Assembly (NCBI GenBank): GCA_030374765.1
Contig: JARGXX010000026.1
Location: 310,001-374,000 of the forward strand
Origin: Agarophyton chilense
Taxonomy: Eukaryota; Rhodophyta; Florideophyceae; Gracilariales; Gracilariaceae
Length of the DNA: 64,000 bases
Direction of reading: 5' to 3'
Below are positions 10,791-22,868 of this stretch, in pieces. The notes under the pieces were generated by a model, which was not told the DNA's origin, made no database searches, and worked only from the letters and a program-made list of their open reading frames with translations. Position 1 is the first letter of the stretch; every line of letters starts with the position of its first letter. The position numbers and the translations under genes are program-made.

Positions 10791-11470
10791 AGAGTCAATT
10801 TTGTTTGTCGCAGAGTATGGTGGCGTAGCGCTGGGCGCAACGTTGAAAATTTTAGAAAACAGCGCGTAGAAGGACTAATACTATTCAAAACCAGCGTTTA
10901 AGAGAGCAAGCGGTTTGGAAAGGGTTGTTGGCACGAGGGCAGAAGATGGCGTTGTGTTTCGATACTTTAGGACGGGATGGGGAACTTTTTTAAAAAAAAA
11001 GTCCGAAGACCTTTTTACCACGACTTGGTCTTTGGGTCAACTTGTTCTTGTTCTAGTATAGAAAGCTTAGCGTCGTGGTGAGCTCGCTGAGCTCTCACGT
11101 CCACGAAAGGCAGAAAACTTCAACTTTGACTACTTGCACCTCGAGATTCGTGCTGTTCGTTTGTGCATCCTCTCGAGTTTAAATTTCACAAACGTTTCAA
11201 ACGTTGTTGAATTATTGAAAACTCTCGACCAACATCATACTGCTTTCACATAATGTCATGCTGTGTCGATCACATGTGCCAGAAGGGTTAACAATGCTCA
11301 TCCTTCATACCGAGAATGTATGGAGAGAATGTGCCATGATGTCTCGTTTTCTCAGAGCGGAGCTTCCAAATCTTCTAGATTTCGATTGCCTCTCCGCTGT
11401 TAAATCGAGTGAAGGTCATATCTCCAACTTCATGGTTGTCGATGACGTTTTGGATTTCTGTAATTTTTGT
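10791..11470. other. Intergenic stretch, nothing recognised
   Basis: No coding sequence, repeat or RNA gene supported. It includes an A-run at about 10990-11000. Its right end holds the likely promoter of the gene starting at 11568. Confidence 0.4.
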
Positions 11471-11471
11471 T

Positions 11472-11479
11472 GTCTATAA
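11472..11479 (+). promoter_or_regulatory. Possible TATA box
   Basis: TCTATAAG about 90 bases before the ATG at 11568, leaving room for a 5' UTR of roughly 60 bases that is C/T-rich. Position-based inference. Confidence 0.35.
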
Positions 11480-11567
11480 GAAAACGCGAAAACCTCCCTC
11501 TCTCCTCTCTTTCGTCGACACCGACCGTTTTAAAGCTTCAAAGCCTTTCAACTTCACAAACAAAAAC

Positions 11568-12077
11568 ATGCAGTTTCCTCTACAGCTCGCTGTGTTTGCA
11601 GCATTCGCATCAGTCCTAGCTGCTATCCCCATCACAGATTTTTGCGAAAGAGCGGCCGGAAGCTGTAGATTTCAATTTGAATCGACATGTGGTATTCCAA
11701 CCTACTCCCTTGACGGATCGGCAAACATACCATTTACTCCTCGGCTCACATCTAAAAACTGGAACGAAATCGTGGGGTTGGTTCAATCAACTGCGATAGA
11801 GCCAGAATTCTTGTACGGTTACTACTACCTTCCCGTTTTCGTTAAAGGTTTGCAGCATTCTCAGTTTCGCCCGTTTACTCTTTCAAGCCATGATGGATCC
11901 GGTATTGGTTTCGAAGTCTTCGAGGGAAATAAAGATGTGGCTCGCAATAAGTGTGTTCGTATATTCTTTACTTCTTATCAAAGACAGATGTTTGGCTCTT
12001 CAAATATCGAGAACGTAAATGTTACCCCGCAGCAGGCAAGAACAGATAATCTTTGCGTTGTTTTCCGCACACAGTGA
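11568..12077 (+). CDS. Small secreted Cys-containing protein, function unknown
   Basis: 169-residue protein. I chose the ATG at 11568 because it opens directly with a signal peptide (MQFPLQLAVFAAFASVLAA), whereas the open frame upstream is an extension without start context. The mature part has Cys in FCERAAGSC, STCGIPTY, NKCVRIFF and NLCVVF, so disulfides are likely. Aromatic runs (FLYGYYYLPVF) suggest a beta-rich extracellular fold. It is intronless with an unbroken frame, unlike the transposon debris on its left, so it is probably a real host gene. I do not recognise the family. The protein is probably extracellular or in the cell wall. Confidence 0.6.
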   Translation: MQFPLQLAVFAAFASVLAAIPITDFCERAAGSCRFQFESTCGIPTYSLDGSANIPFTPRLTSKNWNEIVGLVQSTAIEPEFLYGYYYLPVFVKGLQHSQFRPFTLSSHDGSGIGFEVFEGNKDVARNKCVRIFFTSYQRQMFGSSNIENVNVTPQQARTDNLCVVFRTQ

Positions 12078-15859
<3,782 letters not shown>

Positions 15860-15881
15860 CTTTATGCAACAACATTGACAG

Positions 15882-15901
15882 GTGTGTGTGTGTGTGTGTG
15901 T
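15882..15901 (+). repeat. (GT)n microsatellite
   Basis: About ten GT units in the gap between the convergent DIM1 and SPC12 genes. Confidence 0.9.
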
Positions 15902-15928
15902 TTTTACAAACAGATGAGGACTGGTGAG

Positions 15929-15964
15929 CTGGATGCTGGATGCTGGATGCTGGATGCTGGATGC
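15929..15964 (+). repeat. (GGATGCT)5 minisatellite
   Basis: Five perfect or near-perfect copies of a 7-bp unit just past the 3' end of the SPC12 gene. Confidence 0.9.
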
Positions 15965-15989
15965 GCACAAGCTTATTATGGGGGGAGGA

Positions 15990-16335
15990 TCAGTGTTGGG
16001 GAGACGAGTGGTGCGGAGACGAGTGGTGCGAGCGATGCACGAAAGCGAGCGCATTTCTGTTGAAGAAGGGCCACTCGGGCAGACAGATCTGCGGGTGGGG
16101 GCGGAGGACGGACGGTGAGTAATGCGGAACAAGTAGCGAGCGAGCGCGAGAGAGAGGAGAGAGAGAGGGACGGAGTAGTACTTACCAAGGCGCTGAGGCC
16201 GAGCCCGGCAGCAAACGTGAAGAACATGACGTTGACGCGGTCAAGAGCAAAGGTGAGCAGCGCAGCCAGGAGGGTGACGGGCCACATGATGAGAAGAAAC
16301 GCCTTCTCGCTGCGGTACTGCCCCCTGAGATCCAT
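15990..16335 (-). CDS. SPCS1: Signal peptidase complex subunit 1 (SPC12), two exons
   Basis: Small ER-membrane subunit of the signal peptidase complex. Exon 1 is 16186-16335 and exon 2 is 15990-16088, both minus strand, giving 82 residues. Exon 1 encodes MDLRGQYRSEKAF, matching the MDYxGQxxAE start of the family, then two membrane segments (IMWPVTLLAALLTF and VMFFTFAAGLGLSALI). Exon 2 supplies the conserved short cytosolic tail LPEWPFFNRNALAF (compare LPPWPIYRRHPLKW). The intron 16089-16185 has GTAAGT at its donor and a pyrimidine-rich ...CCCGCAG acceptor, phase 0. An in-frame Met at 16419 would add 28 residues. I prefer 16335 because it matches family starts. An in-exon duplication (CGCACCACTCGTCTC) makes a Ser/His-rich C-terminus. 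Confidence 0.85.
16089..16185 (-). other. Spliceosomal intron of SPC12
   Basis: 97-bp intron, GTAAGT donor at 16185-16180 and AG acceptor at 16090-16089. It contains a CT-rich run. Splicing joins codons ...GCC TTG to ATC TGT and restores the family C-terminus. Reading through gives an unrelated Ser/Pro-rich tail. Confidence 0.85.
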
Positions 16336-16485
16336 GTCTGTCTGCTGCGCGAGACCCTCGCGCGTCGCGCGCCCCGCGCTCACGCCCGTGCGCTTCCCTT
16401 CTTTTAAACCACCGTCCAAGCACTTGTCCGTCAGTCAGTCAGTCAGCAGGAGAGAGAGAGACTCGCGCCACGTTGCACGTGTGTT

Positions 16486-16655
16486 CTACATAGCACCCGT
16501 GTACACATCGCACTCGTGTTTCACGTAGCACCCGTGTTCACATCGCACTCGTGTTTCACGTAGCACTCGTGTACACATCGCACTCGTGTACACATCGCAC
16601 TCGTGTACACATCGCACTCGTGTTTCACGTGGCACTCGTGTTCCACGTCGCGGGC
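16486..16655 (+). repeat. CRCTCGTG minisatellite between divergent genes
   Basis: About ten imperfect units of 17-18 bp sharing the core GCACTCGTG, alternating between CACATCGCACTCGTGTA and CACGTAGCACTCGTGTTT types. It lies between the start of SPC12 (-) and the sulfotransferase (+), so it occupies a shared upstream region. Near CACGTG sites recur. Confidence 0.85.
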
Positions 16656-16895
16656 GTGTGCCGTGCTTGCTGCCGAGCGCAAATTCAACAACCGCAGTCA
16701 ACACGGCGTCCTCGCTGCGAAGAATGGCGCGTGCCGCTCTAGAGAGAGAGAGATGGGGGGTGTGTGGGGGTGTGTAGGTAACAATAGTCCTTCGTAGATA
16801 GAGGAGGACGCGGGCGCTCAAAAACGTCCCCGTCACATATCGCGTCGTACCGCGCGCGCCCCGCAACGTTCTCGTTCTACCTTCGTACTTGGTGC

Positions 16896-18191
16896 ATGGC
16901 GCGCGACTCGCCTCCGCCTCCGCCTCCGCCGCGGCTCAGACACACCCCGAGTCGCTCTCTCCGACCAAAGCGTTGCGCCGCGCCCTCCTCCTCCGCTGCA
17001 AGCGACATGCTACGTTCCATCCGCGCCCGCCCTTTGTCGCACGCCTTGTGCGCCCTTGGCGCCTTCGTCGCTGTCGTCGTCGTCGCTGTCTTCTCCACGT
17101 ATTGCGCCCTTCGCTCGCGCACCCCGCTCTTTGCCGCCGTTGGTAAACACCTCTCGCGCACACCGCCCCATCAGCTTCGACTGCAAATGGGCCTTGATTA
17201 TCAACGCCGCCTGCGTCGCGCAACGGAAAGCGGTCGCAAACCACCTTCGGTGCGCTTTTTGCGCTGGTTGCACATTCCAAAGACCGGTACTTCTTTGGTG
17301 AACACGTTGGTGCGATGGGGATGCACCCACATTCCAGACGACCTCTTCGTCATGCCCCGTCGCGAGAGACCGCGCGGTCTCACGCTTTCGCACAATCAGA
17401 CTTTTTCTTGGGACTGGTTGTTTTCAAACGCCTCGGGAAGAGAATGGCTTCGAAATCATTGCAATCATCGACTTGTCACGTCGCACCCCACCACAAATGT
17501 TGCGCAATACTCGCTCTACATTCACAAACCGCTGTCAACTTGGGAAATCCCGCATGCAGTCGCCATGTTTCGAATTCCTCGCCAGCGCATCTACTCCAAT
17601 TATTTACATATAAGCCTTCATTACAACGAGTCAAACAACTTAAAAGAGTCGTTGTATTCTTTCTTACATCGATCCGAGTTTTGGTCACAACACGCCAAAT
17701 TGCTCATCGGTAGAACCTACCGTGATAAGCGCCTCATAAACGAACGCGAGGCGCTCTTGGCCGTCAATCTCGTCACCAATCACCTTCCATTTGTTGGACT
17801 AACCGAGCAATTTCGACTGTCGTGTCGTCTGTTTCATGCAAAGTTTGGCGGCGTCCCTCATCTGGTTCAGTTTGAGAACATCCGACCCAGTCTTGATAGG
17901 TACAAACAGTCAAACAGCACAGATGAGCACTTCCGGTACGACGAATCGCAATTCAGAGATTGGGTAGATTCAGCTGACGAAATGGTGTACGCCGCCGCCC
18001 AAACACGCTTTTGGAACGACGTTGCCGACCTCAAGCACGAGATTGAGAAAGATATGTTGGGACCCGTGCACATCCAACCACAATCTCAACGTTACCATGG
18101 ACCTACCCTTCCCCCGAACCGCCTCAAATACCGCCAAACTACCCCAATTACAACAGAGTATTCCCAACGAGCTCACAACGCCAAAGCTTGA
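16896..18191 (+). CDS. Type II membrane (Golgi) sulfotransferase
   Basis: Predicted PAPS-dependent carbohydrate sulfotransferase, probably Golgi lumenal. The 431-residue frame has a short Pro/Arg-rich cytosolic start, one membrane anchor at about 48-72 (LCALGAFVAVVVVAVFSTYC) and a stem. The 5'-phosphosulfate-binding motif HIPKTGTS is at 126-133. A 3'-phosphate-binding stretch FRIPRQRIYSNYLH is at 225-238, with Arg226 and Ser234 in the expected spacing. Several NxS/T sites fit a lumenal domain. An internal Met at 17007 would still keep the anchor. Such enzymes sulfate galactans (carrageenan, agar) in red algae; the acceptor cannot be read from sequence. Intronless. It is divergent from SPC12 and convergent with copine 140 bp away. 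Confidence 0.8.
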   Translation: MARDSPPPPPPPRLRHTPSRSLRPKRCAAPSSSAASDMLRSIRARPLSHALCALGAFVAVVVVAVFSTYCALRSRTPLFAAVGKHLSRTPPHQLRLQMGLDYQRRLRRATESGRKPPSVRFLRWLHIPKTGTSLVNTLVRWGCTHIPDDLFVMPRRERPRGLTLSHNQTFSWDWLFSNASGREWLRNHCNHRLVTSHPTTNVAQYSLYIHKPLSTWEIPHAVAMFRIPRQRIYSNYLHISLHYNESNNLKESLYSFLHRSEFWSQHAKLLIGRTYRDKRLINEREALLAVNLVTNHLPFVGLTEQFRLSCRLFHAKFGGVPHLVQFENIRPSLDRYKQSNSTDEHFRYDESQFRDWVDSADEMVYAAAQTRFWNDVADLKHEIEKDMLGPVHIQPQSQRYHGPTLPPNRLKYRQTTPITTEYSQRAHNAKA

Positions 18192-18255
18192 ATAGCTTGG
18201 CCTTCGATGCTTGCGCATCAACGCCGTCGCTGTTTCACGACAACACTCTTGCGCA

Positions 18256-18261
18256 AATAAA
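18256..18261 (+). terminator. Poly(A) signal AATAAA
   Basis: AATAAA 65 bases after the sulfotransferase stop, in the 140-bp gap before the convergent copine gene. Confidence 0.55.
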
Positions 18262-18330
18262 CGCGCGCGAACCTTAAAAGTGTCAAATTCTTCGCCATCC
18301 AATTTCTCTCCATAGTATCTACAGCAACAC

Positions 18331-20046
18331 TTAATCGGCTGGCGGCGGATTCGGAATTATGTTTCTTTGTGTCATGTACTGCACAAGCTGGCCTGGAATT
18401 TCTTCCAAAACCATTGACCGGAGCACCTCAGGGGTGTCTCTGTACTGCCTGAACATGACGAATTGCACTATATCTCGTTCCTGATCGCGATCATCCCCAT
18501 CGAGCTCGCGCATGTCCGTAAAGTCCGCATCACCGACCCCAATGATAACAATTGACATGGGAAGCATGCTTGCGAGAGAAATCTCGCGCAACGTGCTCTG
18601 CATATCACTGATCACACCATCGGTAACAATCAGAAGAGTAGAGTAAGATTGCTGATTCTGCGTAACTTCGACGTTGGCATGTTCGGCGGCAGCGCGAATT
18701 ACCTCTGAAAAATGAGTGGGTCCAGACAGTCTAACATTGTAAAGAGTTTGGCGATACATGTTGAGCACATCGTCAATAGTATGGCACGTGGGGTCAGGAC
18801 TCCCAGTGAGCGAAAACTTGTGGCAAGGCTGATGAAAGTCAGGAGGTAACTTGGCGCCAAAGCCATACGCTGGAAATCGCTGGTCTGCACTGTATGCAGC
18901 GAGAATGTCCCCAACGGCTCGGATGGCCAACTCATATTCATTTGGTTCCATGGAATCGAAAAAATGCAGCGTGCCTCTTTGCGACGGGTCTCCGTTGCTG
19001 GCCGTGAAATCAATCGCAATGACGAGAGACATATCACACCCACCGATGATGTAGTCCAGAAAAGTGCGGTCTTCAGTCATGGTGCGATTGTTAAGAAGCA
19101 ACACAGGTTTGCGCTGAGGAGAGGGAAAGCAACCAGTGCTAATCATCGTCAAAGGAATACGCCCATCATTTTGAGTGCATTCTTCAAGCGAACAACTCGA
19201 AGATGCAACAATTCGATGTCTCCCTCCCTTGTCGTAGGATATCTGAAATTCAAGACGTAATTCCTCGTCCCGGCGACAAAACTTTTCGTAATTGTTAGAA
19301 AGCTGTTGAAAACTGTAGCACTTGTGGGCGGTGGGTATGGCGGGAACTGGTGAGCGCCAAACGATAATGGTTTCGCTACTCCTAGTGTTTATGTCGTCCC
19401 CGTCCGCAGCCGGGCGTAGGACTGTGAGATATGGGCCTTTGCCATAATTAAACGAAAACCCGGGGGAGAAAGAGGTCAAACGCGGGTTAAAGTTAATACG
19501 CAGCTTACTGTACGAAACGTTTTCCGCAATGATGGTGACGGTCCCACACTTGCGATTCGGCTTGGCAGCAATTTTTAGTTGCACGGTTTTACGCTGGCCC
19601 GGGGCTCTGACAAGTGCTGGGACCGAAACTTCGGCAGAACCAAGATAGTCATGTCGGTGAAGGTCAGCATCCTTTTCACTTGCATTATCCCTGTCAAATA
19701 CATCTACAGCCAGCTTTTGGGCTCTCTCAAAGAAAAACCGGATCTCGAAACTGGTGGCCCACGCTACGTTTAGAGAGTTGTAGATTGTTTCCGTGATACC
19801 AACTCGCTGCCAGTACGCCTCGCGGCCAGGGTATGAGCCGGGCCGCGCTGAGCGGGCTCGACCGAGCGAGGCGTTGGGAGAGGGAGAGGACGGTGGGTCT
19901 TTCGGGTGATGACGGCCGGCGACAGACCCAGTGGGGTCGAGGAAGAGCAGGGCGAAAGGGTCGGAACGACCGATGAAATCCATGTTGCGAAGATTTGAGC
20001 AAGACAGATGGATGGAGAGACGCGACTCGCATGCTTCGGCGGCCAT
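18331..20046 (-). CDS. Copine (C2-C2-vWA calcium-dependent phospholipid-binding protein)
   Basis: Copines bind membranes in a calcium-dependent way through two C2 domains and recruit partners through a vWA-like copine domain. The start at 20046 (MAAEACESRLSIHLSC) gives 571 residues, the usual copine length. The open frame upstream to 20319 adds 91 residues unlike any copine. C2A: LRNMDFIGRSDPFALLFLD with acidic loop residues near 22 and 29, and VDVFDRDN near 115-121. C2B occupies about 165-290. The copine domain begins IGGCDMSLVIAIDFTASNGD at about 335-354, where DxTxSN is the MIDAS-like site, and continues through YGFGAKLPP to the end. Single exon, unbroken. Confidence 0.93.
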   Translation of the reverse strand: MAAEACESRLSIHLSCSNLRNMDFIGRSDPFALLFLDPTGSVAGRHHPKDPPSSPSPNASLGRARSARPGSYPGREAYWQRVGITETIYNSLNVAWATSFEIRFFFERAQKLAVDVFDRDNASEKDADLHRHDYLGSAEVSVPALVRAPGQRKTVQLKIAAKPNRKCGTVTIIAENVSYSKLRINFNPRLTSFSPGFSFNYGKGPYLTVLRPAADGDDINTRSSETIIVWRSPVPAIPTAHKCYSFQQLSNNYEKFCRRDEELRLEFQISYDKGGRHRIVASSSCSLEECTQNDGRIPLTMISTGCFPSPQRKPVLLLNNRTMTEDRTFLDYIIGGCDMSLVIAIDFTASNGDPSQRGTLHFFDSMEPNEYELAIRAVGDILAAYSADQRFPAYGFGAKLPPDFHQPCHKFSLTGSPDPTCHTIDDVLNMYRQTLYNVRLSGPTHFSEVIRAAAEHANVEVTQNQQSYSTLLIVTDGVISDMQSTLREISLASMLPMSIVIIGVGDADFTDMRELDGDDRDQERDIVQFVMFRQYRDTPEVLRSMVLEEIPGQLVQYMTQRNIIPNPPPAD

Positions 20047-20319
20047 GATGGCGCATGGGTTTGGAAAACTTTTTGCAACGTGAAGGGAAGAGATGTTAAG
20101 AGCAAAGAGAGAAAGGCAATGAGCAGGTTCAGAGAATTTGCTTGACGAAAAACCTCGGGCATGGAGGCTTGAGCTGTCGAGAGTGTGTGTCTCAACGCAC
20201 GAACGCAGTGCTGTTGCATTGCTGTGAATGCCACATATTTTACATCGCCGAGCACAAGTCACAGAGACGTCGCGGGGTGTGCCTACTGTGCACAGGCCGA
20301 CAGTAAGCCGTCCGCTCAC

Positions 20320-20624
20320 TAAATCGACAAAAAACCTGAAATCAACAAGCGTATCGCATGGCTTTCACCGGTTTTCTCCGTCGGGAGTGACGAAGCGCGT
20401 CACTCCGGAAGCAAACTGGGCGCTTCCTGAAAACACAAATTACTCCGCACAAATTGTGCGTATTATTTTACGATGTGTCCTTCATGCGCCACGGAAAGCA
20501 TAAAAAGCACAGCTGTCCCAATTCACACGTGGCCTACGGGAAGCTTTTCACCACCGATATCCATTGCCCCAATGGACAGCCCAAACTGCGGCAAGTCCTT
20601 TCCACCACGATTAACAGCTCAACC
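20320..20624. other. Upstream region of copine, nothing recognised
   Basis: No gene supported. Likely copine promoter and 5' UTR on the minus strand. A plus-strand frame at 20454-20735 has no recognisable domain. Confidence 0.35.
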
Positions 20625-20817
20625 TATGGCAATCCAACAAAAACTATTACTCCTTCTCCTCCTGCAACGTCCTTAAAATCAGAGAAGACTGACATTCCGA
20701 CAGAGGATAACAAAAGCCGCTCAACGCCGTCGTGATCATCTCATAACTCGACCTACTCTACAACCAACTTTTTCATCGGCGTTTGAGACTTTGTATGGAT
20801 CAGGTGATGATCAGGCT
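20625..20817 (+). pseudogene. Possible PIF/Harbinger-type transposase N-terminal relic
   Basis: Plus-strand reading gives QQKLLLLLLLQR, a stop, then RRDHLITRPTLQPTFSSAFETLYGSGDDQ. This resembles the N-terminus of algal Harbinger/DDE_4 transposases (RRR..LxRPxLxP...W..LYxxGDDxxL). The frame is cut by the LTR of element B at 20818, and no continuation was seen on the far side at 39170. Tentative. Confidence 0.35.
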
Positions 20818-21265
20818 TGTCGTGCAATCACTTCTTGGGTATGCTGCTGTCTTGTCCCTGCAGCGTGGTGACGCTTAAACTTAGAAGTTGGACGTGTTAA
20901 ACCTCGATGGTAACAGAGCACCGTGAAAACCCGCAGGGGCAAACGGCTGGACAACTAGCCTATAACGTCTAGGTGAACGATGGTAAGCGTCGACGCGCGG
21001 AAAAGCCTATGTAGTAGATGAGAAACAATGAACCAAAAGGTATAGTTGTGACCAGAGTGGTTCCTGTTTTCATCAGCATAGAGTGCAGGAGGTTCAGTTC
21101 CTTATATTCAGAGGACTGCACTCTCCAAATCACCCTGGAAGTGCTAGCAAGGCACCGTCTCTGACCTAGTGTCAGAGACCTGGCCAGCACTGGATACAGT
21201 GCCAGGTGGCTACTCCATTACTATACTAAAATGAATATAATTACAATTACAATTACTAACAATCA

Positions 21266-22702
21266 TGTAGGACAATGCTCCCAAGGGGGAAAACCTACGA
21301 AGACGTCCGGATCTTCCTCTCACGAGGTAACCGGCGCGGTAGAGCCCTCCCAGGGATCGGCGCGCAATGCCGGGTGTAAGCCGGAGCCGAACCGTTGCAA
21401 CGGGCGCAAAGAGGCTGAAAGAAGCCGAGATTATCCGCCGAAGCGGTGCTTACATATCCTCTGAGGAGACAAAACCCACGAGAGTGGCGAGCACGACAGG
21501 TGTCAGTGCGAGCTGCAAGAGCGGGAATTGCCCAATGAAGGGGAGGAAAAGGGAAGGAAAATGGGAACGGAGGCAAGAGGGCGAGGTTGACCACGAGTCG
21601 CAAGGGGGGACTCGGGAATAGCCGGCACTGCCGGGTGTAGCAAACCGTATACACGGGCGGAACCACGAAAGTGGGAATAGATACCCAACACACGAAGGCT
21701 GCTTGAACGTCCAAGGGGGTTGGGAAGCCGTGCACTACGGGAAATCCCTCCGTAAGGAGTTGTATATCCGCGCAGGCGGTTAGACCCAGAGCCAAGATCT
21801 GGAAGACCAAGATTACCCTTGTTGGGGAGACTTTACTGGACCGGCGGCCGCGAGGCCGGCGGCCTAAGTACTGTAGTCACCGTAGAATAGAATAAATAAA
21901 GTCTATCCTAAATAGCTAAATGTCCGTCTAACAAAGGGGCCAATCTGGCGGCCACGTGTCGCGCGGGCGCCGCGGCCACGTGTATGGCACCCGGTCCCGC
22001 CGGTGCATCACCGGCGTTCCGGGTGTCGCCGTGAAAACGGATTACTCCTACTTGTAGTACAATGGGCCTAAGGACGGTAGCGATGTGGAGTGTCGGACGA
22101 GGAGTCCCAAAGTGGTGCGGCGGTCGAGCACCAAAGTACGCGCACGGCAGGAGCAGCGGTTGGCAACCCCACCCAGTGGCCACGTGGAGATATGCACACG
22201 GGAGCAGGAGATCAGACCGGTGACCTCCGGTGGACCTGGCACTGTAAGGCAGTGCGCCCAGAGGGAGTAGGATATTTTATTTAATTTTTTAGGGTAGTTT
22301 ACCAGTGGACCTGAGCGCCTCGCCTACTATATTAGTGGCTTGAGTGCAGCCGGCCACTGAGGAAGTAAAGGCAAGCACCACCTCCGTCTTCAACTTACCC
22401 CAAAGTTCCAGAGGACACGGGCTTCCAAGCCATCGTTACGAGTACCACCCGACCTGTAGGGTCCTCAGTTAACGCCCGCCCATTGCGCCCGCTGGTCAAA
22501 AGGTGGCCACGACTCAAGTAGACCCCAGTGGATTATCACCCCCAGTGGCTGGACTCTACCGCCGCTACCCTCGGTACATACTACTTCCCCACTCGGCCAT
22601 TGGTGGTAGTATAGTACTACACTACTCATAACGAGGTTGCACGCCGGAGGCTCCGGAAAAACTTTAGTCCCCAAAAACCTCGCTGGAGGACGTTGCTCTT
22701 CA
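21266..22702 (+). mobile_element. Unclassified insertion within B LTR
   Basis: Interrupts the B LTR exactly between AACAATCA and TATCACTCAACC. The imperfect 5-bp duplication AATCA/TATCA suggests TG...CA ends (TGTAGGACAA to TGCTCTTCA). It carries a nested solo LTR at 22053-22621; without that it is about 0.86 kb. It is GC-rich with repeated GCCGGGTGTA words, a GC palindrome near 21841-21866, and AATAAATAAA near 21890. No convincing ORF. It could be a solo LTR of another family or a non-autonomous element. Confidence 0.55.
22053..22621 (+). repeat. Solo LTR (family 4) with TSD CTACT
   Basis: 569 bp with inverted ends (TGTAGTACA at the start, AGTACTACA at the end), flanked by CTACT on both sides (22048-22052 and 22622-22626). 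Related to the solo LTR at 31752-32293 (same ends, CCTAAGGA near the start, AT-rich tract mid-way, AAGTAAA..CAAGCACC). The internal region was lost by LTR-LTR recombination. Confidence 0.8.
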
Positions 22703-22868
22703 TATCACTCAACCAAAAGGTACATTTCAACACTACACGTGGCTGACAACACCTAGATGGCAGCTCGCCCGGAGCGGCGTGGCCGATGATCCCTCGCATC
22801 CATCACCTACAAGGTCAGTTTAGTATATCGACAACCTCAAAGGGCAAACCTTCTGGCACTATACGACA

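Larger units (their letters stand above)
20818..22868 (-). repeat. 3' LTR of element B, interrupted
   Basis: Segments 20818-21265 and 22703-22868 align with the 5' LTR at 38536-39169. Both begin TGTCGT and end ACGACA. They are separated by a 1.4-kb insertion. Its internal tandem (GTAGTGACGCTCAACC) is present once here and twice in the 5' LTR. Confidence 0.85.

Noticed and set aside
16115..16866. Several plus and minus ORFs across the minisatellite
   Set aside because: They translate the repeat (THSCVHIALVFHV, and the reverse) and the SPC12 antisense; no independent support.
17010..17393. Minus-strand ORFs within the sulfotransferase
   Set aside because: Shadows of the GC-rich sense frame.
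21295..21810. 171-residue minus-strand ORF in the unclassified insertion
   Set aside because: Pro/Leu/Phe composition typical of a shadow of GC-rich non-coding DNA; no domain and no conserved partner elsewhere in the window.
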